This document shows positions 52,711-63,345 of a stretch of 64,000 nucleotides of DNA, in pieces. The notes below the pieces were generated by a model. That model ran no database searches, was not told the origin of the DNA, and worked only from the letters and a program-made list of their open reading frames with translations. Source of the DNA: Saccharina japonica. Lineage: Eukaryota; Sar; Phaeophyceae; Laminariales; Laminariaceae. The number at the start of each line of letters is the position of its first letter. Position 1 is the first letter of the stretch. The stretch covers positions 253,733 through 317,732 of the forward strand of contig MEHQ01002804.1 of assembly GCA_008828725.1 (NCBI GenBank), in the 5' to 3' direction. Made by a program: the position numbers and the translations under genes.

Positions 52711-53080
52711 TGTTATAAGGCTTAGTTCGGGTAGGCGATCGGTTAACCTTTTACCAGTATAGCCCAACGGACTAAGACCTTAACAAATGGCGACGTCGGC
52801 AGAACATGAGTTGCTGGCCGTGAGTTCGAATCTCACCTCCACCATGAAAACACTTTTTAAAGAAAAGTGAATTTCCTCATGTCATGAACCTGAAAAATAC
52901 TCTCTGGGTCCCCATAACATTGGAACCGCGAGGCCAATTGGCTTTGACACGACGACCCGTATATCCGGTCTGTCCTGAATATCCCGCCGGTCCAGGGGGG
53001 GAGAGTGTTATAAGGCTTAGTTCGGGTAGGCGATCGGTTAACCTTTTACCAGTATAGCCCAACGGACTAAGACCTTAACA
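52711..53080 (+). mobile_element. TRIM retroelement, complete
   Basis: Two identical 75-bp LTRs (52711-52785 and 53006-53080) begin TGTTATAAGG and end CCTTAACA. Two bases after the left LTR is a primer-binding-site-like TGGCGACGTCGGC (52788). The purine tract AGGGGGGGAGAG (52994-53005) abuts the right LTR. GTAT flanks both sides as a 4-bp target duplication. The 220-bp interior has no coding capacity and includes a tRNA T-arm-like GTGAGTTCGAATCTCAC. A non-autonomous LTR element moved by another element's enzymes is the natural reading. Confidence 0.9.
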
Positions 53081-54116
53081 GTATCATACGTACATGCGTG
53101 TAGTATTAATAGTAGCAGTATCGTATCCTGCTGTCATCGTGTCCTGGTACCGCTTTCTTCGTACTCGTACAGTCCTGTTCACCCTGTGACCTTTTTCTGT
53201 GGCATTCGAGGTGCTTTGGTTGAAAGGGGCGCTCTCGCTGCCGCGACAATCCAGCAGCAGTAGCAGCGGCAGCAGCAGCAGCAGCAGCAGCAGCAGAGCA
53301 GTAGTAGTAGTATCAAGCACCAGCTCTCGTATCGTCAAATAGTATGTTGCCGTTTGTTTGATATCGGGCTCGGCTTGTTTCTCTCCAATCTTGCGCGAGC
53401 AGCTACTTCTTTTACCGCCCAGACTCACAATCCATCAACTGATCTATTAATAGTCGGTCCTCCCCGGCCGCAAGGCTATCAGAGAGGCGGCCTGCATCGA
53501 GCTTTCTGGGAGCGCGTGGCTGCTGCAGCAGCGAAGGTTGCGACACAAACTAACGTCACCATTATCCAATCACATACAATCGTGACACGGCTGTATCGAT
53601 CGTTGATTGGTCAAGAGTGACAAGGTTTCAGGCGATGACAGTAAAAAATTGCCTCTGTAAAAAGGTGATTGATGATCGAAACTATTAATAAATAAACATG
53701 CCCCCCGGGTGTGTCATTCTGAGACTCGGATGCCCTGGCTACGAGTGTAGGTACTGTAAGCCCGCCCAGCTAGAGTCAAGGTATGTACGCTCAAGGCGAG
53801 CCTGCGTTTCCATGATAGGAGTGCACGCGACCACAGCAGTACCACAACGATATAAGGGTACAGCAGTCGCCGCCACGGGCGGTGTAGGGCTGCCGGGATG
53901 CTCTGGTTGTTTTTGTGGGTGTTGCTTTCGGAGAGGCTACGAGTATGACCCACGAGGCTATTGATGGTCATAAATATCATATAGACTACGGTCCACCGGT
54001 CTTGTTCGGCTTTCTTTGCCAGACGAGCCCACACAGGAGTAGCTACCTACCTTGTGGGCTCAAAAACGACTCTCAAACGTTGGAGCTCGGTTGGAGACTA
54101 TATATACTCCCAGGCT

Positions 54117-54363
54117 GACACATGCTAAGATAGAGGTGCACCATGTTTTTTCTGAGCTCCTCACTTAAAGAGCGTCATACCTCACCGAAAAAATGGTTTT
54201 GGAGGAAAATAAAAGTGCTGCCGGATGCGAAATCTCATGACCGAAGTATACTCTGAAACATTATTCGTCACAAAGATGAAAGTCCGACGAATTTGGGTGA
54301 AGGAGCTCGATCGTTCAGAAAACGATTCGGCCAAAAATTGCTACCTCTATACCGTAGCACGCG
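54117..54363 (-). mobile_element. GACGC-ended inverted-repeat element, copy d
   Basis: Carries ATAGAGGTGCACCATG at one end and TACCTCTATACCGTAGCACG at the other, with CGACGAATTTGGGTGAAGGA inside, the reverse of the TTAACCC.AAATCGTCG motif of copies a-c. It is therefore inverted relative to them. Confidence 0.8.
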
Positions 54364-56109
54364 GCGGCTATAGAGCACAAGGGGTCTCTGAGGTTTCGAG
54401 CATGTTCCCCTCCTTTATACGCCATGACCCTGCTTTCATCAAGGAACCGCAACCAGTGCCCTGTACTCGTGTACACTACACTACAGGTCAGCAGCAGTAT
54501 TCGATTAAACACATATTTTTCGTTTTGTAAGGACTTTTGTTTTTCATTTTGTCGTCTTTGCTTTCCCGCTCAACGCGCGGGAAATTTTATCCTCAAGCTA
54601 ATCTCTGTACGTACAATGCACACCACTCTTTTTGCTGATCAGCGGCCTTCCGGGCAAGCCGTTGTACCTGGGGTCTCCCCTTCTCCCCCTCGGTACATGC
54701 CTTCCTATCGCGCATAATTAGGGTCCAGCTTTTCCGACTTCTCGTCAATGTTTATCGAAGTTTGCCATCCAGGTCTCTCGCGCTTTTGCTGACACGTAAA
54801 AAGGTACTGTACGAACTACAGTAGACCATTGCGGTACAAATCTGGAATATATCTGCCCTTAAGGTCTAGATCGCGAAGTGGGGATCGGTGTACGACCTAC
54901 TGTCGAGGTGTGCATAATTCCACAGACCAGACCTGTCAGATCTCCATTTCAAGATCTAGATCGTTATTTGGGGAAGATATGCCCCTGATTAGAAAAGGTG
55001 ATCTGGACGGCCTGGCTAGTGTTTAGCGCGCGGGGGGGTGTCTCTATGACACAGATCTTATTATGCACACATATTTCCGGGTAGGACCTGTACGATAGTG
55101 CCCTTACACAACACGCCAAGATGACGATTGTACCGCTGTAGCATCTACAATAGCACAGAATAAGACATCAGTTAAGCAGTTCCTATGATGTGTTGGTCGA
55201 GGCCCGCGGCTTATTGTGGTGTCAACGTTAAGCATGGGCTCTGAAATTGCGTTTTCGTTGTATAGGATCTAGAGTGGCGTTCCTCGCTGAGCACCAATCG
55301 ATGCTTAAAATTATAGATGTGAATTCGTAAGGGGTCCCTTACAAAAACTCTCAGCCTGAAATTATGAACTCCCAAACTGTTACCGCATACATACATACAT
55401 GTCGCGTGCTGTAGTTGACCTACTACTGTAGATAGTGATACGTCCGATCTGTGTACAGTAATCTTGCTAACATAATGTTGCTAACATTGTCGAATGCTCT
55501 TGAAACCTAGCTTTATAACACGATAAGCTCGACTGTGGCCAAACTGCAGTAGTAGTACTGTAGTAGTAGTACCCCAACATCGAGTCTCGGCTGCAATGAA
55601 AGCATCACACTTGAGACTGCAACTACCTTACTTATCAGAGTAGAAGGCGTGTTGCTGTGTAAGGCTGCCGAGATACGCCTGTTGACGCGGGTGCATATAT
55701 TTAATTCCTTGAGCTACTCGTACGTAGTGCGGATACATTAAATTTTGACAAAAGAGGGAGACAATAATTATAGTAAGCGGTCGAAACTGCTGTATGTATA
55801 TACCAGGTACATTCATTTCGTTTCGAGGGTATGTGATTAATTGATTTGTTTATCAATAGTAAAATGTTAAATAAATCCATACTACAGAAGTAATTCAAGA
55901 CATTGTAGTACGATATAAGGTGCTACTACAGCAGCGCACTGCCGCGCTATGCGCCTTGTGGTGTACACTCTGCAGTATGCACTAGTTTCTCACTCTGGAC
56001 GTTCGTAGCCCCCAACAATCGCGGTCCCTAAATGAAGCGGTGCCCTACATAGCCTAACTTTCCAAACGCGTTCTCCTAAAGCACTGACCCCCAAATGCGC
56101 CCCCCCCTC

Positions 56110-56658
56110 CCCTTAGAAACATATATTATATTTATAGTATATTTATAGGTTGGGTTGGCGTCGGTTGGCAACGACGCTGTAAAACACGCCTCTCACTGCG
56201 TGAGCTAGACAACCAGGCAGGGTACCGTTTTTTTCTTATTTTGTTTGGCGGTCACCAAAGCTGGCGGTCGAGTTAAATTATTTGTGCGGGGTGGAGAACC
56301 TTTGCTCCGCACAAGGGGAATGATCGTATCACGTAGTGTGTACCATATGGTAAGGGACCCGCGAGGCAGTTACAATGTGCTCCCATTGGCTGTCTCAGGA
56401 CGTGGCCACACCAGAAATTAAACTAACTCATTGAAGCTGTTATCCATATGCAAGTTTGCCTCACAAGCGGTTCTTAGTAGGATGCAGCTCACCCTTCATG
56501 AGACTCGCCCAACACCTCACGGCGCTTCGCGCTTGGTGCTAGCAACGTCTGCCTGGTCGGTGAAAACCCGACATGCTCCGTCCCGGTATTGTAGGGATGC
56601 GAGGGTCTATGGTCATACGACTACGGCCATCCATGAAAAATGAAGTACACCCCCACCC
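56110..56658 (+). repeat. Poly-C-ended repeat, copy C
   Basis: Collinear with copies A and B (AGGTTGGGTTGGCGTCGG, ACGCTGTAAAACACGCC, TTCGCGCTTGGTGCTAGC), ending in a C-rich tract. The 3' part recurs as fragment E at 56812-57075. Confidence 0.85.
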
Positions 56659-57371
56659 CCCCCCGCATCTAACGCATAGCCAAATGCTGAAACGCGGCCC
56701 TCTAACGCGCCATATAGCCCTTTAATTCGCTAGCCCCCTCCCTCCACCCGAAAATAATTATTTTTATTCGACGCTGTTGTCCATAACCCACAATGGGTTT
56801 AGTACTTGAGCTGCGAGTAGTGTGCATGTGTGGATTTACTGCTTGATTTTGCGCAGGAGACGATACGCAAGAACACTCGCCCCACCTCACAAGCTGTTTT
56901 TAGCAGGATGCAGATCCCCACTCGCGCGACTCGCCCATAACACCTCACGTTTCGTTTTGCGCTTGGTGCACGCAGTGTCTACCTGGTCGGTGAAAACCCG
57001 ACGTGTGTGTGTGTGCTCAATCTCGGCATTGTAGGGGTGTCATAGGACTACGGCCATGCACAACATGAGTACACTCCGCCCCCTCACATCTAATCCATAG
57101 CCAAACTCCGAGACACGTCCCCCTAACGCGCTAACCCCGTATTTCGTTTCCCCCCTCTCCCCCACATCCAGCTCGTCTCGCGACGCTCGCATGCAATGTC
57201 TTTTACCTTTCCCACCCCCCGCCCCCGCCCGCCGCCCCGCCCCCTCACGATTATGTTTATTTCTCCCCCCCCCCCCCCCCCCGTCCCCTCCCCTCTGCCT
57301 CTCACTCACGTGCACCCACCCCTCTGTGTGAAGAAGGCCCCGCCCAAGTAGAAATCAACTTTTGGTTGAAG

Positions 57372-57634
57372 ATGAGGAAGATGGCCAAGCTTTCGACGAC
57401 GTTGCTTGCCCTGGGCACGCTCTCCGCGTCGCCTCTTTGCTCCTTCGGGCAACCTGGTTCCGGCGGCGGCGACGGAATCCTTGGGCCCGGTGCTGGTCTC
57501 CCGGGTAGCGGTAGCAGTAGCGGTGGCGGCGGAGCCCCCCCTGATGGGGGAGGGGCGGCAACGTCAAGCGACGACGCGGAAAGGGTGTACTGCGAGGAGG
57601 ACGGATCGAGCGCACACTACGCGGAGAGCTTTAG
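57372..57634 (+). CDS. YHYH gene exon 1 (signal peptide)
   Basis: ATG at 57372 with a second in-frame ATG nine bases on; a signal peptide and Gly/Ser/Pro linker follow. It ends AGCTTTAG|GTAAAC in phase 2. The intron that follows holds several nested repeats. Confidence 0.85.
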
Positions 57635-58679
57635 GTAAACAATACTCCGTTTATAGAGGGGGAAAAGTCAAAAAGAGGTAGAGTAAACCTATATCTAAGC
57701 CGTTTGAGCCATTTCTACAGAGATAAAAGCCAAAAATAGGTATACCTATATCTAAGCCGTTTAGGCAATTTATAGGGTAAACGCCAAAAAAAGGTATACC
57801 TACATCGATGTCGTTTGGGCCATTTCTAGGGTACACTCATTTATTGCACTCAAGTAAAAAGGGTTTCCCGGGCCCCTCTCTGATTCGCCAACGAAAGCTC
57901 CGTCGTACCTAGAACGAGGATTATTACCATGAAAGGAAGGCAGGGAGGTGTAAAGAAGGGGGTCTTCAAGAAGAGGACGGGGTGGAAATTGTTGACTTAG
58001 AGTGATAAAAGAGAGACCACCGCGGTGCTACATACTATTACCAGGTATTTCGGGGGACCATACGTAGTGAATATAACCAAAATATGGTTAGTAAAAACAG
58101 GGAAAAATATCTACCAGGTAGGTTTTTTGTGTGTACCGTAGGCCCCACTTATAGGGCCCGTTTTAACGAAGAAAAGACAAAATCAATTTGGAAAAAAAAA
58201 AATCAAATCCGCTTTTCATTGAATTGGTCAGAACCCGCACCACCACCCAAGATTATACCCCAAGATCCTAAGCTTTGGTGCTGGTGCGTGTGTTGACCAA
58301 TGAAAAGCGAATTTGAATTTTATTTTTTCCAAATTGAACTTATTTTATACTCGTTAATATGGGCCCTTACTACTGTATATGGTTCCCCGTAATACATGGT
58401 CATTCGAGTTGTGGCGGACGCGTGCTATGATAGGAGTAGCCTTTTTAGTCCGAAACACTTTTGACTGACTGTTGCTGACTATTACGGACTATTTTGCTGA
58501 CTACTACTGACTATTACGGACTACTAACTGACTACGTATTGCTGACTATTTCTGACTATTTACTGACTATTATTGCTGACTTCTTACTGACTGACTATTA
58601 TTGACGCATGCTACGATAGAGGTGCGCCATGTTTTTTTTTTCTGGAGCTTCTTCTTTGAGGAGTTCCATCTATACCTCA

Positions 58680-58766
<87 letters not shown>

Positions 58767-60588
58767 TTGGAGTAGATCATACCTGCACCTGCAACCCGAT
58801 GAGCTACCCAATGGCGTTACAGTATACACCGGAGTAATCCCACGGTAGGGGTACCACTTTTAGGCTCAACATTCTCTGACCGGTTGTGCTCCTCACGTGA
58901 GTAACCACCGGAAAAATATTACCAGGTATTGTTTAGTGGTATGTTTGTTATTGGACTACCGCATTGGATTGTTTGGTCAGGTTGCGCGAACGAATCTTTC
59001 CGATGTCATGTTTCCGGTGAGATATTGTTGAGCTCCTCATGCGAGGAGCTCAGAAAATTCAGCTGCGCCCCTACCGTGGGATGACTCCAGAGTCACGAAA
59101 CCGATTCCGACACAACAAAAGAATGACAGTCCGTCGAGTGTGGGTTAGGGGGGTCGATTGTGCAGGAAATGTTTGAACCAAATAGTGCCACCTCTATTAT
59201 CGTAGCGCGCGTCTATTTATTGCTGACTATTTATTACGGAATAGTGCTGACTACTACTGACTGTTACTGACTGTTACTGACTACTACTGACTATTACTGA
59301 CTATCACTGACTACTCCTGACTACGTGCTACTTACTATTTGGGACTTTTACTGACTATTTCTGACTTTTACTGACTATTACTGACTATCACTGACTATTA
59401 CTGACTATTTCTGACTATTACTGATTATTTCTGACTATTACCGACTATTACTGACTACGTAGCACAGGATACTACTGACTATTACGGACTATTACTGACT
59501 ATTACTGACTAGTAATGACTACCGGTACAATGTACCGTTGGAAGATAGAAAAGAAAGGGCGAAACTCATAAATGGGATAAAAAGCACAGAAAAAAGAGCA
59601 AACAAAGTGGGGGATACTTTCGGGCCCAATCATTTGTTGCTGACAGGGCTTTCCCAAACTGAGGAACCACGGAAACATCCAATGATCTGTGAGCGTCTGT
59701 TGCATACCGGCGAAACGTTTTTTTTTTTTTAATCCAAACAAACAAACAGCGGGTCTGGGTACGTCATGGTGCGATACGGGGCGTCCTACACCGGGTGCCC
59801 CAACCATGTCAACTGGGACCTCAACCCCAACAGCGCACAGGTGAGACAGACAGCAATGCCAATTTTTCTACTACTGTTGGTGTTGCTTGTGGGCGTCAGG
59901 GGATATCCGGGGTACGTCCCCGGGTTTCCTAGGTGGGTATGGATCTCGGTGATATCACTCAGGTGTTTCAGAGATTCTGGCCCTGGGTTGAGCGTGGTCA
60001 GCCGGCCCGTCCTAATAAGCTGTAGGAATTCGAAAGGTATACACATGTGGCGGGAAGTTGCTTAGTTGAGGAGCCCTGCCGCCAGTTAGAAAATATCTGG
60101 GCCCAAAAGTACCCCCGTACCGCACTGTAGAGGTATACCGCACTGTAGAGGGCTACCGCACTGTAGAGGACTACCGCACTGTAGAGGAACCGCACTGTAG
60201 AGGAACCGCACTGTAGAGGAATACCGCACTGTAGAGGAACCGCTCAGTAGAGGAGCCGCATTGTATAATAACCGCACTGTAGAGGAACTGCATTGCATAT
60301 TCACCGCACTGTAGAGGAACCGCATTGCATAGTCAACGCACTGTAGAGGAACCACATTGGATATTTACCGCAACGCTGTAGAGGAACCGCATCGCATTGT
60401 AGAGGAACCGTATTGCATAGAGGAACCGTTAATACGTACCTGATAAAGGGCTAGCAGTGTGGTACAGCACCCGTCCATTGTCTCCCCAAGCCCCCAGTAC
60501 TACTGTTCGATCCCAAACGCGATGGGCCGCGCTTTTCTCCGAGCGAACACAATGGGTCCGTTTCTGTTTTACAGTAGTAGTAGAAGTG

Positions 60589-60621
<33 letters not shown>

Positions 60622-63345
60622 TTAATAGTAGGTGCTATTCATAGTCCTTAGCAATACGTACGCGGTTTCTCGATGTGGTCATGGGTACCAATCGACCGCT
60701 CTTTTTTCGTCGTTGTCCTGCACGGCAGTCACCCCATCTCTACACCTACTGCAGGTATTTCAAGGATCTGGATACTGCGAGTACTACAGTAAGGACATGC
60801 TATTACGGGGGTCCATAGTAAATAGGACCAGATATTGTTTTTCAAAATAGGGGAAATATATGTAGTTTTTTGTGTGTACCGTAGGTCCTATTTATTTATT
60901 TTTATTTTTTCTTGTCCATCCCATTTATTATCTTCGCACTTCCGTCTTTCTCCCTCCCTAGTCGTGACTCAGATCCGGGGTCACAAAGCAGGCTCCTCTC
61001 CCTCCTCCCTCACTACGGTTCTTGCTTTGCATTTTTATCGCGAGAAGATTTCAGCACTTTCTTCCCTCGGCAACTCGCGTCGAATTTTGCTTAGCACACG
61101 CTATAATATGCGCTCTCGACAGTCGGTGTCATTAGATAATAAAAACCTCCACGGATGGGGAGAATCGAACCCTTGGCATCCGGCCCAAAAGGCTTCGTGG
61201 CTACCAGTTAGACCACCGGGGCGACTTGTGTGGACCCCCCGTAATAATAGGAACGCGGTGGCACTGTAAGTATGCTGGTACTGCCCTAGTGCAGTCGCAC
61301 TACCAGCACCCATATATTACGGGGGGACGTAGTAATCAGGACCAAATTATATGGGTAAAAATAGTGTAATATATACCACTCTATCTCGAAATATAAGCAC
61401 CGTTTTCATTCAATATTAATTTATAAATGTGCTTATATTTCGGGACAGAGTGGTAGGTTTTTAGTGTATGTGATAAGTCCTGATTACTATTACTACTGCA
61501 GTTGTACATTCCCCCGTTATAGTGCATGCTGCTGCTATCATACGACCTTCCTTTTCTATATACGTATACACTTGTTGTTCATAAACCCGCTCCCCTACGT
61601 ACGTACGTGCGACGCACAACATGCACCGATACAGCACCAACCGACGAACGAGTCCATCCCGGCCTACCCGATGATGTTCGCGTCCGGTGGGACGACTACG
61701 GACCTCAGCAGCTCGGCCGGGGCGATCGGAATCATGCGCAATGGAGTGGCGATGTTCAGGTAACTTGGATCTGTGTGCTGTACAGGTCCTGCACACAACA
61801 CCTCTTCTTGACGGCAGGTCACATGATCTAGATCACCTACAGATCATGATCTGTAGGACGTGTGCCCCTTTTATTGACGTATTGTGCTGCAAGTATGACA
61901 CCATACACCTTCTTCCCTCGCCCTTATCAAGCTGCTACAGTAGTAGGTACTGTACAGGTCCTTCAGTATATAAGATACGTACTGTAGCACAAACAGGGAA
62001 AATGCCATGCCTACGTACGTACGTCTGTAAATATTTTCTGTATTCCCGCGAGAAGAGTCGCTATCCGGTTCATACCCGGCTAAGTACGCACGCCCTTACT
62101 TCCGACCTGGCCAGATGCTTATCAGTTCGTTCGTAGTGACGCTTGCTACGGCAGGGGTATAGCAACCTAAACGCGCACACAGTAGTGCCGGTCTCTATAT
62201 AGTGCCGGCATGCTCCATGCAACAATACCGGCACTATATCGGCAACCGGCACTATTACTCGGCACCCTGCCACACTGGTTAATCTCATATGTATTGTATG
62301 TTCCCGAGCGATTTCACCGGCACTATAAAGCGGGCAGCCGGCACTATAGAGGGGCCACCGGCACTATAGAGGGGCCACGACTGTACGTGAATCGGTTCGT
62401 TCGCTATGTATGACTTTAGTTTTCTTCTGTCTCACAACACAGGAGAACTATATTCACACATCGTCCGGTAAGATCTTACAGGGGTCCGGGCTGTTCGTTG
62501 TTTGCGTGCTAGGACGCACTTCCCGGTGGGACCAAGGTACGCGCGTAGACCCAACCCAACCCCCAGCCCTAACCCTAACCCTAACCCTGACGGACAGTCT
62601 GTGACCACATAATATGGTACCTGGTGTGCTGGACCATGGTATATATATGTCTCCAGGACAAAGAACGGTAGTTGACACCAGACGCGCTGTATTGTGAAGA
62701 AAGAACGGTATTATATTGCGTGTATTGTGAAGAAAACACAGAAGACGCAACCAGTAGGCTGGCGTTATGGTGCAACATGTGGGTGTTACAGTAATTTCTT
62801 GATACACCTGGAACATATGCACCCCCCTCTGATGGCGAGTTACTCCGCTTCTGACATTGGCGAAATTCTACGTGCAAGACTCGCGTGCTTTCGTATTTCA
62901 CCGTATCGCCCGTGGGACTATATACTGTCACCCAAAATGTTTTTTCTCCTTACGTAGATAACCCGCGTGTGCCGATTATCAACACGAAATCGGAGAAACA
63001 TAGCAAAAATGAAGCGCGCCTATCTACGCACTGTAAAGCTTCCTGCTCCGGCCCGTGGCCATAAGTCTCCAGTGCCACCTTTTCACACAAAATGTCTACA
63101 ATCGGATTAAAAAAACAACTCCGCTGTGATCCGTCACGCGCAGCCCTTGGGCCAAGGATCAGGTTTTGGAATACGAAGACTCGGCGTTCTACCTGGAGGC
63201 GGACACGTTCGATCTCTGCGGGGGACACTCCACGGCGGACGGCACCTACCACTACCACAGCACAGCGGGCTGTCTGCAGGAGCAGGCCATGGTCCAAGCA
63301 GGGACCAGCGCGAGCGAGCACTCTGCGCTGCTTGGATGGGCTTAT
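57372..63345 (+). CDS. Secreted YHYH-domain protein, 3' end outside window
   Basis: Exons by phase: 57372-57634, 59750-59840, 61635-61759, 62443-62467, 63157-63345. The first exon encodes a signal peptide (LSTTLLALGTLSASPLCSFG) and a Gly/Ser-rich linker ending in an acidic segment with one Cys. Later exons give SGSGYVMVRYGASYTGCPNH, NWDLNPNSAQ, IPAYPMMFASGG, GAIGIMRNGVAMF, then TFDLCGGHSTADGTYHYH, AGCLQEQ and EHSALLGWAY. The GGH....G.YHYH block and following H..LLG(F/W)AY are the core of the YHYH family, whose biochemical role is unknown. The usual DG.PIYG continuation is missing because the gene runs off the window. The 25-nt fourth exon is the weakest part of the model. Confidence 0.85.
57690..57835. 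repeat. Three-unit tandem repeat in YHYH intron 1
   Basis: Units of about 65 bp share AGGTATACCTATATCTAAGC and GCC(A)TTTCTA.AGGGTA. The first is partial. Confidence 0.75.
58051..58390 (+). mobile_element. AGTAAATAGGACC element, copy 5, split by MITE
   Basis: Left CGGGGGACCATACGTAGTGA, then TTTTTTGTGTGTACCGTAGG; right GTATATGGTTCCCCG. The GGGCCC MITE copy 3 sits between the halves. Confidence 0.75.
58154..58366 (+). mobile_element. GGGCCC MITE, copy 3 (nested)
   Basis: Ends GGGCCCGTTTTAACGAAG and CTCGTTAATATGGGCCC, with CATTGAATTGGTCAGAACCC and GGTGCGTGTGTTGACCAATG inside. The flanks (ATA left, TTA right) are an imperfect target duplication. Confidence 0.85.
58470..58602. repeat. GACTATTACT tandem repeat, block 1
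   Basis: Imperfect units of CTGACTATTA type between a truncated GACGC-ended element (58418-58469) and the next copy. A larger block lies at 59214-59520. Confidence 0.85.
58603..59213 (+). mobile_element. GACGC-ended element, copy f, with poly-T insertion
   Basis: Left GACGCATGCTACGATAGAGG TGCGCCATG; right CTCTATTATCGTAGCGCGCG TC. Inside are a run of 83 T (58683-58765) and further sequence not shared with other copies, so the element has been enlarged by insertions. Confidence 0.7.
59214..59520. repeat. GACTATTACT tandem repeat, block 2
   Basis: About 300 bp of CTGACTATTACTGACTA-type units, starting exactly where the GACGC-ended element stops. Confidence 0.85.
59750..59840 (+). CDS. YHYH gene exon 2
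   Basis: Acceptor AACAAACAAACAG completes a Ser codon from exon 1; the donor is GCACAG|GTGAGA, phase 0. It encodes SGYVMVRYGASYTGCPNHVN and WDLNPNSAQ; an NPN motif at this place is typical of the family. Confidence 0.8.
60115..60430. repeat. CCGCACTGTAGAGGAA tandem repeat
   Basis: About 17 imperfect units of 15-22 bp in YHYH intron 2; some units read CCGCATTGCATA. Confidence 0.9.
60573..60632. repeat. AGT microsatellite
   Basis: (AGT)n with AGA and ATT variants, in YHYH intron 2. Confidence 0.9.
60806..60893 (+). mobile_element. AGTAAATAGGACC element, copy 6 (truncated)
   Basis: GGGGGTCCATAGTAAATAGG ACC to TGTGTGTACCGTAGGTCC; the right end is replaced by the SINE tail. Confidence 0.65.
60893..61225 (-). 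mobile_element. tRNA-derived SINE, copy S4 (complete)
   Basis: On the minus strand the head (61225-61145) reads GCCCCGGTGGTCTAACTGG, a good A box, and GGGTTCGATTCTCCCC, a good B box. The body GACGCGAGTTGCCGAGGG, ACCGTAGTGAGGGAGG and GACCCCGGATCTGAGT follows, then GGGATGGACAAG and an A/T-rich tail. The head does not fold into a clean tRNA (imperfect acceptor stem), so a working tRNA gene is unlikely. Confidence 0.85.
61318..61517 (+). mobile_element. AGTAAATAGGACC-type element, copy 7
   Basis: ACGGGGGGACGTAGTAATCAGGACC pattern at left, GTCCTGATTACTA..CCCCCGTTAT at right, with the inner inverted pair ACCACTCTATCTCGAAATAT / ATATTTCGGGACAGAGTGGT seen also in copy 2. Confidence 0.75.
61635..61759 (+). 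CDS. YHYH gene exon 3
   Basis: Acceptor GCACCGATACAG, donor ATGTTCAG|GTAACT, phase 0 in and 2 out. It encodes IPAYPMMFASGGTTTDLSSS and GAIGIMRNGVAMF, the G.IG...NGV.(I/F) strand that precedes the YHYH core. Confidence 0.85.
62190..62375. repeat. CCGGCACTATA short repeats
   Basis: Repeated (A)CCGGCACTATAGAGGGGC and CCGGCACTATA.CGGCAA, also seen at 91-145. Confidence 0.8.
62443..62467 (+). CDS. YHYH gene exon 4 (tentative microexon)
   Basis: A 25-bp segment between TTTCTTCTGTCTCACAACACAG and CGTCCG|GTAAGA. Phase fits both neighbours. An alternative acceptor three bases later (62446) would drop one residue. Confidence 0.55.
62567..62590 (+). repeat. Short CCCTAA telomere-type repeat
   Basis: Three CCCTAA units and one CCCTGA, in YHYH intron 4. 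It is too short and internal to be a chromosome end. Confidence 0.85.
63157..63345 (+). CDS. YHYH gene exon 5 (YHYH core)
   Basis: Acceptor CCCTTGGGCCAAG, phase 0. It encodes YEDSAFYLEADTFDLCGGHS, then DGTYHYH, a Cys-containing loop and HSALLGWAY, with donor GCTTAT|GTAAGC. Degraded copies of this exon end and donor are repeated downstream. Confidence 0.9.

Larger units (their letters stand above)
53085..57371. other. Intergenic repeats before YHYH gene
   Basis: Holds a CAG/TAG microsatellite (53252-53312), a GACGC-ended element, poly-C-ended repeat copy C and fragment E, and C-rich sequence at 57150-57300. No gene is recognised in the AT-rich 54.4-56.1 kb stretch. Confidence 0.5.

Noticed and set aside
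52800..52850. tRNA gene around GTGAGTTCGAATCTCACC
   Set aside because: The T-arm is perfect, but no matching 5' acceptor or D-arm was found; it lies inside the TRIM element.
60500..60565. Extra YHYH exon (YYCSIPNAMGRAFL frame)
   Set aside because: The acceptor is good, but no donor gives a phase compatible with the exon at 61635, and exon 2 joins exon 3 directly with family-like sequence.
61145..61225. Functional tRNA gene on the minus strand
   Set aside because: A and B boxes are good, but the acceptor stem is imperfect and the sequence is continuous with a repeated SINE body.
62566..62592. Chromosome end
   Set aside because: Only four units, inside an intron with gene sequence on both sides.
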